64,000 nt of DNA, from assembly GCF_034259325.1 (NCBI RefSeq), contig NZ_JAXIVS010000028.1, positions 1 through 64,000 of the forward strand. The letters run 5' to 3'. Shown here piece by piece: positions 1-8,956 of this stretch. A model generated the notes under the pieces. The model searched no databases, had not been told where the DNA came from, and worked only from the letters and a program-made list of their open reading frames with translations. Every line of letters starts with the position of its first letter. Within the stretch, counting starts at the first letter, position 1. Source of the DNA: Hyalangium ruber. GTDB taxonomy: Bacteria > Myxococcota > Myxococcia > Myxococcales > Myxococcaceae. A program made the translations under genes and the position numbers.

Positions 1-111
1 CCTTCCCCTCAACGCACCGTCACTGCACGGTCGCCCGGCCGAACGGCACCTCATTGCCTGCGCGCGCCCGCTCTTATCAAGCTCTGCTCATCCCATCGCA
101 AACAGCCGACT

Positions 112-897
112 TTGGATCAGGCCTGGCTGCGCACCTCCGACATCGACGCGGCCTCGGGAGCGCTGGAAGAAGTGCAGCGCATCGTCTCGCGCATCCGCGC
201 GCGCTGGCCCAAGACGCGCATCATCCTGCGTGCCGACTCCGGCTTCGCCCGGGATGAGCTCATGGCCTGGTGCGAGCAGCACGGCATCGACTTCGTGTTC
301 GGCTTGGCCAGAAACCCTCGGCTGCAAGCGATGATTGAGGAGGACCTGCAGTTGGTGCGCGCCGTCTCCCTCGAGGAGCGCGAAGGCGCTCCGGTGCGGG
401 CCTATCGGGAACTGCGCTACCGCACGCTGGACTCCTGGACGCGCGAACGCTGCGTCGTTGCCAAGACGGAGTGGCTCGGGGACAAATTCAACCCGCGCTT
501 CGTGGTGACTTCTATGCGCCCCGAGGAGCATGAGGCCCGGGCGCTGTACGAGCAGCTCTACTGCGCCCGCGGCGACATGGAGAACCGCATCAAGGAGCAG
601 CAGTTGGACCTGTTCGCCGACAGGACCAGCGCTCACTCCCTGCGCGCCAACCAGCTGCGCCTCTGGTTTGCCTCCGCCGCGTACGTCCTGCTCAACCTGC
701 TGCGCCACTTCGGCCTGAAGGGCACCGAGATGGAGCGGGCTCAGGCAGGCACCATCCGGTTGAAGCTGCTCAAGGTGGCCGCCATCGTCCGCGTCAGCGT
801 CCGTCGCCTCGTGCTCTCGCTCAGCGCGGCGGCGCCGGTGCGCGAACTCTTCGCGCGCATCGCTCAGCAGCTCCGCGAAGTCCCAACTCCCTCCTGA
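112..897 (+). pseudogene. IS1380-family transposase, N-terminally truncated
   Basis: The reading frame gives about 261 residues, whereas full IS1380 transposases are roughly 430-470 residues. The preserved part matches the family pattern: LRTSDIDAASGALEEV, then the second catalytic Asp in ILRADSGFARDELM, then FGLARN, and the C-terminal YCARGDMENRIKEQQLDLF block that carries the catalytic Glu, followed by the hydrophobic FASAAYVLLNLL stretch. The first DDE aspartate is missing, so the protein should be inactive. The frame stays open upstream to the window start, but that part has no family resemblance. The TTG at 112 is only a formal start. Confidence 0.8.
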
Positions 898-1067
898 CGC
901 CTCTCAGCTCTTTGACAACCTCGACGGACCTCATCGCCGGCCGGTGCTGGCCACTGTCATGCCCGCAGGGCGCCACCGCGTGGCCATTCGCCACGCGCGG
1001 CGCGCTGACGCCGCCTTTTGATGACGATCCGCCCGGCGCTCTCCTCTGTGTGACAGATCCGGGCTAG
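112..1067 (+). mobile_element. IS1380-family element, left part missing
   Basis: The element is represented by the C-terminal part of a transposase followed by about 170 bases of non-coding sequence. The right edge is set near 1067, after a TGACAGATCCGGGCTAG-like end that I associate with IS1380-type termini; this boundary is an inference. The left end, with the first catalytic Asp of the transposase, is absent. The sequence before about 112 does not read as IS1380 protein in any frame, so the copy is broken rather than only cut by the window edge. It lies next to a tmRNA/tRNA 3' remnant, which fits the decayed edge of an old insertion. Confidence 0.6.
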
Positions 1068-1110
1068 AGACGCCCGAGGGGCACACTGAGGTCACATGAA
1101 GAAAACGAGG

Positions 1111-1147
1111 GCAAAGAAAAACCCAGCAACCCTTTAAGATTGCTGGG
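1111..1147 (-). terminator. Rho-independent terminator behind the ssrA/tRNA remnant
   Basis: On the minus strand CCCAGCAA and TTGCTGGG form a perfect 8-bp stem around a 10-nt loop, followed by TTTTTCTTT. It lies 11 nt after the 3' end of the tmRNA/tRNA-like remnant and probably came with it. It could also now end transcripts of the Ser/Thr kinase gene. Confidence 0.75.
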
Positions 1148-1157
1148 CTTCTCGGGA

Positions 1158-1220
1158 TGGAGGCGGCGGGAATCGAACCCGCCGCCGGAGGTTTCCGGGA
1201 AACGTGCTCCAGAAATGGAG
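1158..1220 (-). ncRNA. 3'-end remnant of ssrA (tmRNA) or a tRNA, probable att site
   Basis: Read on the minus strand, this ends in a textbook T-arm (GCGGG-TTCGATT-CCCGC) and an acceptor 3' strand CGCCTCC plus discriminator A. A 7-bp acceptor stem would need GGGGGCG or GGAGGCG as 5' strand. No such 5' half, and no tmRNA 5' end, is found upstream; that space codes for the kinase C-terminus. The CTCCGGC before the T-arm and the possible G3-U70 pair resemble tmRNA more than a tRNA-Ser, but I cannot exclude a tRNA. A GTTTC/GAAAC hairpin and a CTCCA/TGGAG hairpin precede it, and the remnant abuts the kinase stop codon. The 3' CCA is not encoded. Such 3' ends are typical att sites left by tyrosine-recombinase elements. 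The 323 bases between the transposase and the kinase hold only this remnant, its terminator and the IS end. Confidence 0.5.
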
Positions 1221-2741
1221 TCAGTGGGCACCCCGGCGCGGTGCCGGTGGCTCCGAGGTGGGCTGCCGAAGGCTGTCATATGCCGGGTAGTAGCAAGCAC
1301 CTCTCCACTCGTATTCATCGTCATTGCAAGGTGGCTGCACTTCGGGCGCGAATCGCCTCCAACACCCACCGTTGATGACCACCTCTCTGGGCTGACATTT
1401 GCCAGCACTGTTGGGACGGCGCTGGCCAGGCAAGGGTTTGGGAGGCATGTCCAGACCAATGCTGGACCACCCTCGTGGCGGCGAGGGCTCCTTCATCGGC
1501 GCGGTGAGCACCTCCTGAGCAAGCTCGATTGTGCCACCGTCCCCCATGCCTCCATCCCGGCTCTCGGCTTGAGCAACCGCGGGCGCTTCCTCCGAGGACA
1601 GCTCCTGTGAATGGCGCTGAGTACACACCGCGAACAGCACCGCGGCAATGCCCACCCCAATCCAGGGCAGCCACGTCATGCCTTGTTCCCGTGGCGCGGA
1701 GGCAGCCATGACGCGTGCGAACTCGGCCGCCTCTCGCCGTGAGGCCTGCGCTTTGTCCTCCGCGGCCTGCTGCCGCACCTCGTGCGCATTCCCCACTTTG
1801 GAGACAGCCGGTGCCAGCCCGGCAAACAGCGGTTGATCGGCTGTGGGGCCCGCGCACTCGGCTTCCTGTTCCAACAAGCGGGCCAGTTCCTGAGCGGTCC
1901 CCCGTGCCTCGGGACGCAGCGAGAGCATGCGAAGAATGATCGCGCTCAGCTGGGGATCCACCCGAGAGTTGAGCACCCACGGAGTTCGTGGACTGGCCAA
2001 GTCCGCATACCAAAGGCGGGAGCCAGCGTCGCCCGGGTCGGTGGTGGGTGGATACTCGCGGGTGACGAGGCGGTAGGCGGTAACGCCCAGCGCGAACAGG
2101 TCATCCGCCGGGCTCGCTGGGTAGTGGGCGGTGGGCAGGTGGTTGAACTCGAGGGAAAAACACCAGGCCTCGGGGCTGCGGTAGGCGGTAGTGCCTGGGG
2201 GCAGCGGCTCGAAGGTGAGCATCGAGGCGCCCGTGTGGTGCCCGGAACCGAAGTCCATGAGGAAGGCCGAGCCATCGGCGCACACCAGGAGGTTGTCGCC
2301 CTTCACATCGCGGTGAACCCCACCCGCCGAGTGGGTGGCATGAAGAGCCCAGGCCGCCTGAGCCAGCACACGCATGACCTGACGGGAGGAGGGATTGTGC
2401 GTGGCGGCCCACTCGTAGAGCGGAGTGCCCTCCACCCACTGCATGACAAGGAAGGGGTAGAGCCGGTCCGCGAGCTGCCATTGGCCATGCCCCAGCAGCT
2501 TGGGCACGTGGGGCTGCTCGAGGCGTGAGAGCAGCGTCACCTCGCGCTCGAAGCGAGGATCGAGCGGGGTGACCGCCAGCTTGAGGGCCACTGGCCCAGC
2601 GTGCGGCGAGTCCACACGAACGGCGCGGTAGACAGCGCCGAAGGTTCCACGGCCGCGCCAGGCCACGATGCGCCAGTGCTCCACCACGGTACCCACGGAG
2701 AGAGTTGCCGGATGCAGTTCGGGAGCGCGCGGAATGTCCAT
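1221..2741 (-). CDS. Hanks-type serine/threonine protein kinase, membrane-anchored
   Basis: Predicted 506-residue eukaryotic-like Ser/Thr kinase. The glycine loop GRGTFGAVY, catalytic lysine in VALKLAV, catalytic loop HRDVKGDN, DFG and the APE-like YRSPEAW occur in the right order in the first 300 residues, so it should be catalytically competent. A single membrane segment (WLPWIGVGIAAVLFAV) follows at about residues 360-375. The C-terminal region contains GGCWRR, PPC and GACYYPAY, a Cys-rich tail with Pro-rich end (RQPTSEPP) that I recognise from other myxobacterial kinases; its ligand is unknown. The open frame extends 22 codons further, but the ATG at 2741 is preferred because the family begins shortly before the kinase domain. 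The stop directly abuts the tmRNA/tRNA remnant. Confidence 0.88.
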   Translation of the reverse strand: MDIPRAPELHPATLSVGTVVEHWRIVAWRGRGTFGAVYRAVRVDSPHAGPVALKLAVTPLDPRFEREVTLLSRLEQPHVPKLLGHGQWQLADRLYPFLVMQWVEGTPLYEWAATHNPSSRQVMRVLAQAAWALHATHSAGGVHRDVKGDNLLVCADGSAFLMDFGSGHHTGASMLTFEPLPPGTTAYRSPEAWCFSLEFNHLPTAHYPASPADDLFALGVTAYRLVTREYPPTTDPGDAGSRLWYADLASPRTPWVLNSRVDPQLSAIILRMLSLRPEARGTAQELARLLEQEAECAGPTADQPLFAGLAPAVSKVGNAHEVRQQAAEDKAQASRREAAEFARVMAASAPREQGMTWLPWIGVGIAAVLFAVCTQRHSQELSSEEAPAVAQAESRDGGMGDGGTIELAQEVLTAPMKEPSPPRGWSSIGLDMPPKPLPGQRRPNSAGKCQPREVVINGGCWRRFAPEVQPPCNDDEYEWRGACYYPAYDSLRQPTSEPPAPRRGAH

Positions 2742-2876
2742 CGGGTGCCTCGCAGTGCGGGAAGCGGCCACCTCGGCCCACGCACAGCCTACCCCATGGG
2801 TAGGCAAGGAGCAGCACCCTCCTTGAGGTTACCCGGGGCAGGCATGGCTGGGAGGCCCGCGAGCGTCCGAGCGCCC

Positions 2877-4787
2877 TCAGCCCCCGTAAGGCGCCGCGAA
2901 CTCCGCCCACCGGCCGTTGGGCTGCAGCCCCGTGCCCGGATTCTGGGTTCGGTTGGCCTCCGTGCGCAGCTCGCGCGCCGACCGCGCCAGTGACTCGATG
3001 GCCAGCACCCGCGCGTTGAGCTGAGCATCCTCCGCGCCCTCCAGCCGCTGGATCCACGTGCGCATGAAGCGCACCGCGTACAGCACCTCGTCCCGGTCGA
3101 AGATCTCCCCCGTCTTCCGCAGGTCGTCCTCCACCAGATAGATGAACATGCGCGCGAAGTTGGCGAACATCCGGTCATGCACCGCGCGCCTGCGGTCCCC
3201 CGCCGGCGGCGGGCTGAAGTTGTCGCGCAGTTGCTTGAAGCTGAAGGTGCGCACGCTGGCGATCTTCCCCGTCCCTGCCCGGAAACCCGGCGCCTCCATC
3301 CACTCCCGCGCCGCGGACTTCTCCACCGCCATCTTCGCGACGATGAACGCGTGGTGTACGTCGTACTGGGGCAGCAGCACCGACTCCAGGTAGTCACCGA
3401 TGAAGGTGGCGAAGCTCTCGCCCTCGTACAGCAGCGCCGGATCCCTCAAGAAGGACATGACGAACCACGTCTGCTGGAACACCTCGCTCTGCTTGAGGCG
3501 CGCCTCCGTGTACGAAGGTTCCTCGTGGATGCTCTGGTCCACCACCGGAGGCAGCACCGTACACGGGTGCGCGCCCGCGTCGCACGTCACTGGCAGGCGC
3601 CGGGCCAGCGGCTGGATGCGCAGGTAGTCGCCCGTCTCCCAGATGGGGTTACGGGCGATCACCTTCTCCAGGTGGGCGCTGATGGCCACCGGCTCGCTGC
3701 CGACGCGCTCATCCACCAGGAAGTCCGGGTAGCGGTGCGTACCCTCGCGCAGCATGTGCTGGAAGACCTGGAGCGAGCGGTACTTCAGCCGCATCCACTC
3801 GCAGGCGCGCGGGTAGTCGGCCAGGTTGGCGCCTCCCAGGTCCGGATTGCACTCCGTCATGGCGCCGATCGCATCGTAGTAGCCCCAGAGGGTCCGGTCG
3901 CCCGGCGCCGCCAGGTACGCGTCCACCCGGCGGTACCACTCGTCTCGCGCGCTCACCCGCGGGCTCGTGGCCATGTCGGGAAACCACTCGAACACGGAGC
4001 GGTGCTCCTGACCGTGGTAGCCGTCCTCCGAGAGATGATCGAACGGCAGCCCCAGGCGAAGTTGGCGCAAGTCAATGGCAAGCAGCTCGTCGTAGGCCTG
4101 GCGCGCCTTCTCCAGCGAGTCGATGCGCCCGGTAGCCCACAAGAGCTTCCGCTCGTTCACGAGGGAGTCCATGAAGGCTCCATCCCGCTCACTCTGGGCA
4201 CTCGGCTCATGCACGGACAGCCCGGGAGTGGTGGCGGCGAAGGGCTCGTAGGCGGGCTGGAGCGGGCGGAAGCGCCCCGGGTGGAGCAGACGCTTCATCT
4301 CATAGCGCTGCCGCTGCACGTGGATCAGCCCCACGAGGGCGTTCGCCTTCTCTTCATCCACATGGGAGAGGGCCCGCCGTCGGAGGTCCGCGTCGGTGTA
4401 GCCCACGCGCGCCAGCTCGATGGCGTCCGGGCTGTGGCAGCCCGCACAGGCGCCCCGCGTACCCTCGTGGCGCCAGGCGGCCATCCCCGCCGCATAGCGC
4501 GCCTCCAGTTCCGCGGATGGCAGTGCGTTCGCGGGCACGAAGGGGGCACCACACCGGGGGTCCGCTCCCGAGGCCTCGGGGCACAGCAGGGACTCGGGGT
4601 ACGCCACCGCCTCAGGCACCGGATTCGTCGGAACCGGTGGGAGGGGCTCACTCGGACCAGGCTCCGGCGTGGAGGGAGGCTGGCTTCCACAAGCCGCCAG
4701 CGCCAGCAGTGCCCCCAGCAGGGCGAGCCGACGCACGGGCGGGAACATGGGCACTCGCGGGACACGGCTCGTCATGGCATGGCGCAT
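2877..4787 (-). CDS. Lipoprotein with a single c-type haem motif, function unknown
   Basis: 636 residues. The N-terminus has an Arg-containing n-region, a hydrophobic stretch and the lipobox LALAAC, followed by a Pro-rich linker, so the protein should be lipidated. CAGCH at about residue 115 is a c-type haem attachment site, and the neighbouring text fits a mono-haem cytochrome module. The remaining 500 residues are rich in Arg, Asp, Tyr and Trp and I do not recognise them. Later cysteines (CNPD, RACEW, CDAGAHPC) could form disulfides in the periplasm. Alternative in-frame ATGs at 4775 and 4748 would also keep the signal peptide. It stands alone between the kinase and the helicase on the same strand. 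A redox role is inferred only from the haem site. Confidence 0.75.
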   Translation of the reverse strand: MRHAMTSRVPRVPMFPPVRRLALLGALLALAACGSQPPSTPEPGPSEPLPPVPTNPVPEAVAYPESLLCPEASGADPRCGAPFVPANALPSAELEARYAAGMAAWRHEGTRGACAGCHSPDAIELARVGYTDADLRRRALSHVDEEKANALVGLIHVQRQRYEMKRLLHPGRFRPLQPAYEPFAATTPGLSVHEPSAQSERDGAFMDSLVNERKLLWATGRIDSLEKARQAYDELLAIDLRQLRLGLPFDHLSEDGYHGQEHRSVFEWFPDMATSPRVSARDEWYRRVDAYLAAPGDRTLWGYYDAIGAMTECNPDLGGANLADYPRACEWMRLKYRSLQVFQHMLREGTHRYPDFLVDERVGSEPVAISAHLEKVIARNPIWETGDYLRIQPLARRLPVTCDAGAHPCTVLPPVVDQSIHEEPSYTEARLKQSEVFQQTWFVMSFLRDPALLYEGESFATFIGDYLESVLLPQYDVHHAFIVAKMAVEKSAAREWMEAPGFRAGTGKIASVRTFSFKQLRDNFSPPPAGDRRRAVHDRMFANFARMFIYLVEDDLRKTGEIFDRDEVLYAVRFMRTWIQRLEGAEDAQLNARVLAIESLARSARELRTEANRTQNPGTGLQPNGRWAEFAAPYGG

Positions 4788-4927
4788 GCTGGAAGATCCA
4801 ACGAGCAGGCACCCTACGGGGTCAAGCCCACATCTGGGGTCTACGCCCCGGGATTGAACTCAGCACTGCGTCTGGCCAAGAGAGGAAAGGACGCATCCCA
4901 GCGGCTCTTCTCCCCCGCGCCCCGTGC

Positions 4928-7351
4928 TCACGTCTTCGGACCGCCCCGGTAACTCGCTTGTGCGCTGGCATGAGCCGACTGCCCAGGCGCCCCGCTCTTG
5001 TCAGGAGCCGTCGCCGGTGCTCTCCCCCGCCGCCTTCGCCGCCGCCTTTTTGCCGGAGCGCCCCCGGACTGGCCTCCGAGTTCTCGCAGGACCCGCGTGC
5101 GAGCACCGCTCTCCAGACGCAGCTCTTGCATGAGCGTATGAACCTGCCGCGCACCGTGCGGATGACGCAGCGCCTCGCCGAGCCGCTCGACGATATCGAT
5201 CCGCAACGCCACGGGGCCAAGAACCTCGTACCCGAAGGCTCGCGCATCCCGGCCACCAAACTCCGCGACCTCCAGCGCCGGTTCTCTCGGTACGCCCTGG
5301 GGTGGAGGGCTCTGCTGGAACAGCGCTGTCAGCATGCACCGCCGCTCCAGCGCATGCGGTGCGAGCGCCTCGGCCACGTAGAGGAAGCGCTGTCCCTCGC
5401 GGACGCCCAGCGTCCTCAAGTGCGCGCGCTCCGCATCGTCCAGGAGCCGCCACTGCTCGCGCGCCTCGCCCCGGGAAATCACCCCCAACCCCTCGGCCAG
5501 ACGGTAGGCGAGGCCGCGCGTCGCCGCGGAGCGACTCGCTCCCGTGAGGGCCTCGGCTGGAAAGCCCCCCATGGCTTCGGTGACGAGGTCCCGCGTCAGC
5601 GCCACCAACCGGCGCTCCAGCCGCTGCCGCGCGCCCGCGGTCCAAACCTCCGGCTCCGCCAGCGCCAGCTGCGGTGAGCGCCGGTCCTTCCCGCGAACCA
5701 GACGGGCCAGCGGCTGATCTTCGAACGAAATGCTCCCCGACGCGTCCACCTGGAAAGCTTCGTGCGTCGCATCGACCACCTGCTGAACGAACTGCTCCTC
5801 GGTCATCGCGGTGCCGTCAGCGCTCGGCACCTCTCCCAGCAACTGCCCCAATCTAGCGAAGGGACTGTCCGACCGGGGCGGCGGCGGTGCCGTGGCTCTC
5901 ACGAATCGGCGCGCGCTCCTTCGCGCGGCCTGTTGCACGAAGCGCTCCACGAGCCGCTCATGGAGCGCGTCTCCCAACGCGTCCTCGATGCGGCGGGTGC
6001 GCTCCTGCCACTGCTCGGCGTCGTTCAACCAGCTCGACCGATGGCTGATGTACGTCCAGATGCGGATGGCGGCCAGCCGGTCCATCAGCGTATGGATGTC
6101 CCCGGACACGTCATCGAGCGGCGACACCTGCTTGGCCAACCAGGCCTGCTCCAGCTTCCCGTCGCCCTCGGAGAGCTGAAGGAAGGTCTCACGGAGCAGC
6201 GTGACGTGCTGGCCAAAGAGCCCTTTGCGAAAATCCGGAATCTGGCAGACCTGCCACAGCAGCTCGACCGTGGCGCGATCGGTGGCGATCTCTCGAATGG
6301 CGGGAACGTGCGAGAGGTCCTTGAGCGCGTCGAAGTCGTCCGCGCGCTCCACCCGGACGAAGGCATTGTGGCGCGGCGCGCGCGCCAACGAATCGAGCAA
6401 GGCCTCCGGGCTCGAGAAGTCGAGCGCGGCATTGCGCCAGATGAGGCTTCGTACCGCCGGGAACCGGTGGGACTCGATGGCCGAGATCACCCGCGGAGGC
6501 AGCTCGGGCAGCGTGTTGAGGGTTCCGAAGCTCCCGTCATTCAAGTGGCGGCCCGCGCGGCCCGCGATCTGGGCCATCTCATCCGGGAAGAGCTCTCGCT
6601 GCTCGGCGCCGTCGAACTTGGAGAGCGCCGCGAAGGCAACGTGGTTGAGGTCGAGGTTCAGCCCCATCCCGATGGCATCGGTGGCCACGAGGTACTGAAC
6701 CTCTCCCGACTGGTACATCGCCACCTGGGCATTCCGCGTCCTCGGGGAGAGCGCTCCCAGCACCACGGCCACGCCCCCACGGAGGCGGCGCAGCGATTCG
6801 GCAAGCTCGTACACGCGGTCCGCAGAGAACGCGACCACGGCCGAGCGCGGAGGCAGGCTCTTCAGGGAGCGCGTGCCGGCATAGCGAAGCTGGGACAGGC
6901 GGGTGGCGCGCTTCACCGAAGCCTGGGGGATGAGCCCCTGGACCATCGGCCGCATCGTGTCCGCGCCAAGGAACCAGGTCTCCCGGCGCCCCCGCGCATG
7001 GAGCAGTCGATCGGTGAAGACGTGCCCGCGCTCGCGGTGGGCGGCAAGCTGGATTTCATCCACGGCGAGGAAGTCGACTGGTCGATCGAGCGGCATCGCC
7101 TCGACCGTGCAGATCCAATAGTCGGGGCGTGGCGGCAGGCGCTTCTCTTCCCCCGTCATCAGCGCCACCCGCCCCTCGCCCACTCGAGCGGTCACCCGGT
7201 CGTACACTTCGCGGGCGAGCAGGCGCAGCGGCAAGCCGATCATGCCCGTGTCGTGCTCGAGCATGCGCTCGATGGCGCGGTGGGTCTTCCCTGTATTGGT
7301 GGGCCCCAGCTCCGCCACGACGACGGACGACCGGCTGGATGGGCTGGACAT
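4928..7351 (-). CDS. SUV3-like DExH-box RNA helicase
   Basis: 807 residues. Superfamily 2 helicase of the mitochondrial SUV3 type: Walker A GPTNTGKT near the N-terminus, motif II DEIQ (the SUV3 form of DEAD/DEAH), motif V VATDAIGMGLNLDL and motif VI QIAGRAGR. The region after residue 450 corresponds to the SUV3 C-terminal helical part, extended by more than 200 residues of unknown function. The last 40 residues are very basic (KRRRRRRRGR), suggesting RNA binding. SUV3 relatives unwind RNA during decay in alpha-proteobacteria and mitochondria; the same role here is inferred. The start ATG lies just before the motif I region, as in the family. Confidence 0.88.
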   Translation of the reverse strand: MSSPSSRSSVVVAELGPTNTGKTHRAIERMLEHDTGMIGLPLRLLAREVYDRVTARVGEGRVALMTGEEKRLPPRPDYWICTVEAMPLDRPVDFLAVDEIQLAAHRERGHVFTDRLLHARGRRETWFLGADTMRPMVQGLIPQASVKRATRLSQLRYAGTRSLKSLPPRSAVVAFSADRVYELAESLRRLRGGVAVVLGALSPRTRNAQVAMYQSGEVQYLVATDAIGMGLNLDLNHVAFAALSKFDGAEQRELFPDEMAQIAGRAGRHLNDGSFGTLNTLPELPPRVISAIESHRFPAVRSLIWRNAALDFSSPEALLDSLARAPRHNAFVRVERADDFDALKDLSHVPAIREIATDRATVELLWQVCQIPDFRKGLFGQHVTLLRETFLQLSEGDGKLEQAWLAKQVSPLDDVSGDIHTLMDRLAAIRIWTYISHRSSWLNDAEQWQERTRRIEDALGDALHERLVERFVQQAARRSARRFVRATAPPPPRSDSPFARLGQLLGEVPSADGTAMTEEQFVQQVVDATHEAFQVDASGSISFEDQPLARLVRGKDRRSPQLALAEPEVWTAGARQRLERRLVALTRDLVTEAMGGFPAEALTGASRSAATRGLAYRLAEGLGVISRGEAREQWRLLDDAERAHLRTLGVREGQRFLYVAEALAPHALERRCMLTALFQQSPPPQGVPREPALEVAEFGGRDARAFGYEVLGPVALRIDIVERLGEALRHPHGARQVHTLMQELRLESGARTRVLRELGGQSGGAPAKRRRRRRRGRAPATAPDKSGAPGQSAHASAQASYRGGPKT

Positions 7352-7473
7352 TGGCGAAGTCTAACCCCGGGCAGGGCCCGCTGCCCTGGGGGACAGCTCA
7401 CCGAGAGGCCGAGCACGGCCCCTCGGCGAGCGGATCGCCACGACCAGGGGCAGTTGGAGACTTGCTGACGCGC

Positions 7474-7800
7474 TCAGACGAGCGGGCGGAGCGTCTCCTC
7501 CAGCTTCGCGCGTGGCACCGCGCCGACGATCTGCTTCACCACCCGTCCCTCCTTGAACAGGAGCAGCGTCGGCGTCGCTCGGATGCCGTACTCCTCCGCC
7601 GTCCGCTGGTGGTCATCGACGTTGAGCTTGGCGAACTTCAGCCGCCCCTTGTATTCGGAGGCCAGGGAATCGAGCACCGGGGCGATGACGCGGCACGGCG
7701 GGCACCATGTCGCCGTGAAGTCCACCAACACCGGTTGCTTCGATTCGAGCACCTCGCGCTTGAACTCCGCATCCCCGAGTTCGATGACGTCTCCTGCCAT
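7474..7800 (-). CDS. trxA: Thioredoxin
   Basis: 108 residues, the normal length for thioredoxin. The fold is readable through: LVDFTATWCPPC, PVLDSLASEY, the buried VDD strand, the cis-Pro in IRATPTLLLF, and G84-type VGAVPRAKLE. The active site is WCPPC, not the usual WCGPC, which should shift its redox potential; the same form occurs in some other thioredoxin-family proteins. A general thiol-disulfide reductase role is likely. It follows the helicase gene's start region on the same strand but with a 122-base gap, so co-transcription is uncertain. Confidence 0.92.
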   Translation of the reverse strand: MAGDVIELGDAEFKREVLESKQPVLVDFTATWCPPCRVIAPVLDSLASEYKGRLKFAKLNVDDHQRTAEEYGIRATPTLLLFKEGRVVKQIVGAVPRAKLEETLRPLV

Positions 7801-7928
7801 GACATGTCCTCCTGGAGAGGCGACGGTTTACGTGGGCCGTGCCTCGGTACGCAGGAGATGTAACGGCGGGGGTCTTCGTGGACGAGAGCCCCTCGGGAAA
7901 CGCACTGTTCCGCGAAGCGCCCCGTCCC

Positions 7929-8846
7929 TCAACGGGGCTCGGCCTCCCAGGGGACCGCCGCGCTGCGCTCGGCGAGCAGGCTCAAGAAGGCGCGCACCTT
8001 GGGAGGCTGCTGGCGGCGGCTGGGGTAGACGGCAAAGACGGGGATGCCTGGCGGTGTCTGGGGCTCCAGGACGGGGACGAGCATGCCGGCGCGGACATCC
8101 TCCGTGACGAGAGAGGCCGGCAGCCGCACCACGCCCAACCCCGCCCGCGCCGCCGCCTGACCCGCACGGACACTCGGCACGCGCAGCCGACCGCTGACCG
8201 GCACCGTCCGCGCGCCCTTTCCCACCCCAAAGAACCAGACCTCGTCCGTGCCGGGCTCGGCCAGGAGGACGCACTCGTGTCCCTGCAGCTCCTCGGGAGC
8301 GCGGGGGGTCCCATGGCTGCTGAGATAGGCAGGACTGGCGTAGTAGCCCGTGCGAATGAGCCCGAGCCGACGCGCCATGAGCGTGGAGTCCGCCAGCGGT
8401 CCGGTCCTCAGCGCGAGATCGTACTCCTCGGCGATGAGATCCACGTGCGCCTGGGCGAGGGAGACCTCCACGCGCATTCGCGGCTGGCGCAGGAGGAACT
8501 CGGCGATGACGGGCGTGAGCAGCTCGCCGAGCAGCGAGAGGGTCGCGATGCGCAGCGTACCCTGAGGCGTATCGCGCGCCTCGCTCAGCGCCCGATTCAC
8601 CTCCCGGGCCTCGGCGACCAGGCGCGAGCACTCCGCGTGGTACTGCCGCCCTACCTCCGTGAGCCGCAACCTGCGCGTGTTGCGCTCGAGAAGCCGCGTC
8701 CCCAACCGCTCCTCGAGCGCCGCGAGCCGGCGGCTCACCGTCGACTTGCGCAGGCCCAGGCGCTCCGCCGCGGCCGTGATGCCGCCTGTCGCCACCACCT
8801 CGGTGAACAGCAGCATGTCATCCAACAGCGGAGGGCTCGGGGACAC
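7929..8846 (-). CDS. LysR-family transcriptional regulator
   Basis: 305 residues. The N-terminal winged helix-turn-helix is clear (LLFTEVVATGGITAAAERLGLRKSTVSRRLAALEERLG in two overlapping parts), followed by a linker helix and a periplasmic-binding-like effector domain (LRIATLSLLGELLTPVIAEF, then YYASPAYL and GLGVVRLPASL). The closest overall type is the large LysR subgroup that regulates oxidoreductase or efflux genes from a divergent position. It is transcribed away from the flavoprotein operon that begins at 8957, with 110 bases between the two start codons, the classical arrangement for LysR autoregulation and activation of the neighbour. The inducer is unknown. Confidence 0.9.
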   Translation of the reverse strand: MSPSPPLLDDMLLFTEVVATGGITAAAERLGLRKSTVSRRLAALEERLGTRLLERNTRRLRLTEVGRQYHAECSRLVAEAREVNRALSEARDTPQGTLRIATLSLLGELLTPVIAEFLLRQPRMRVEVSLAQAHVDLIAEEYDLALRTGPLADSTLMARRLGLIRTGYYASPAYLSSHGTPRAPEELQGHECVLLAEPGTDEVWFFGVGKGARTVPVSGRLRVPSVRAGQAAARAGLGVVRLPASLVTEDVRAGMLVPVLEPQTPPGIPVFAVYPSRRQQPPKVRAFLSLLAERSAAVPWEAEPR

Positions 8847-8956
8847 GGCCAGAGCCTATGCGCCACGTGAGCAGAGCGCGAGCAGTGAGACATGGAGGTG
8901 GCGAAGGAGTGTGACGAAATTGCGGGCAGTCAATCCCTCTCGTACGCTCAAACTCT

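Noticed and set aside
1158..1510. A complete tmRNA gene on the minus strand
   Set aside because: The upstream 300 bases encode the conserved Cys-rich tail of the kinase, and no tmRNA 5' end (GGGG.CG with TTTCGACGG-like element) is found; only the 3' end is present.
4788..4927. tRNA-like GATTGAACTC sequence near 4852
   Set aside because: Flanking bases do not form a T-arm, acceptor or anticodon stem.
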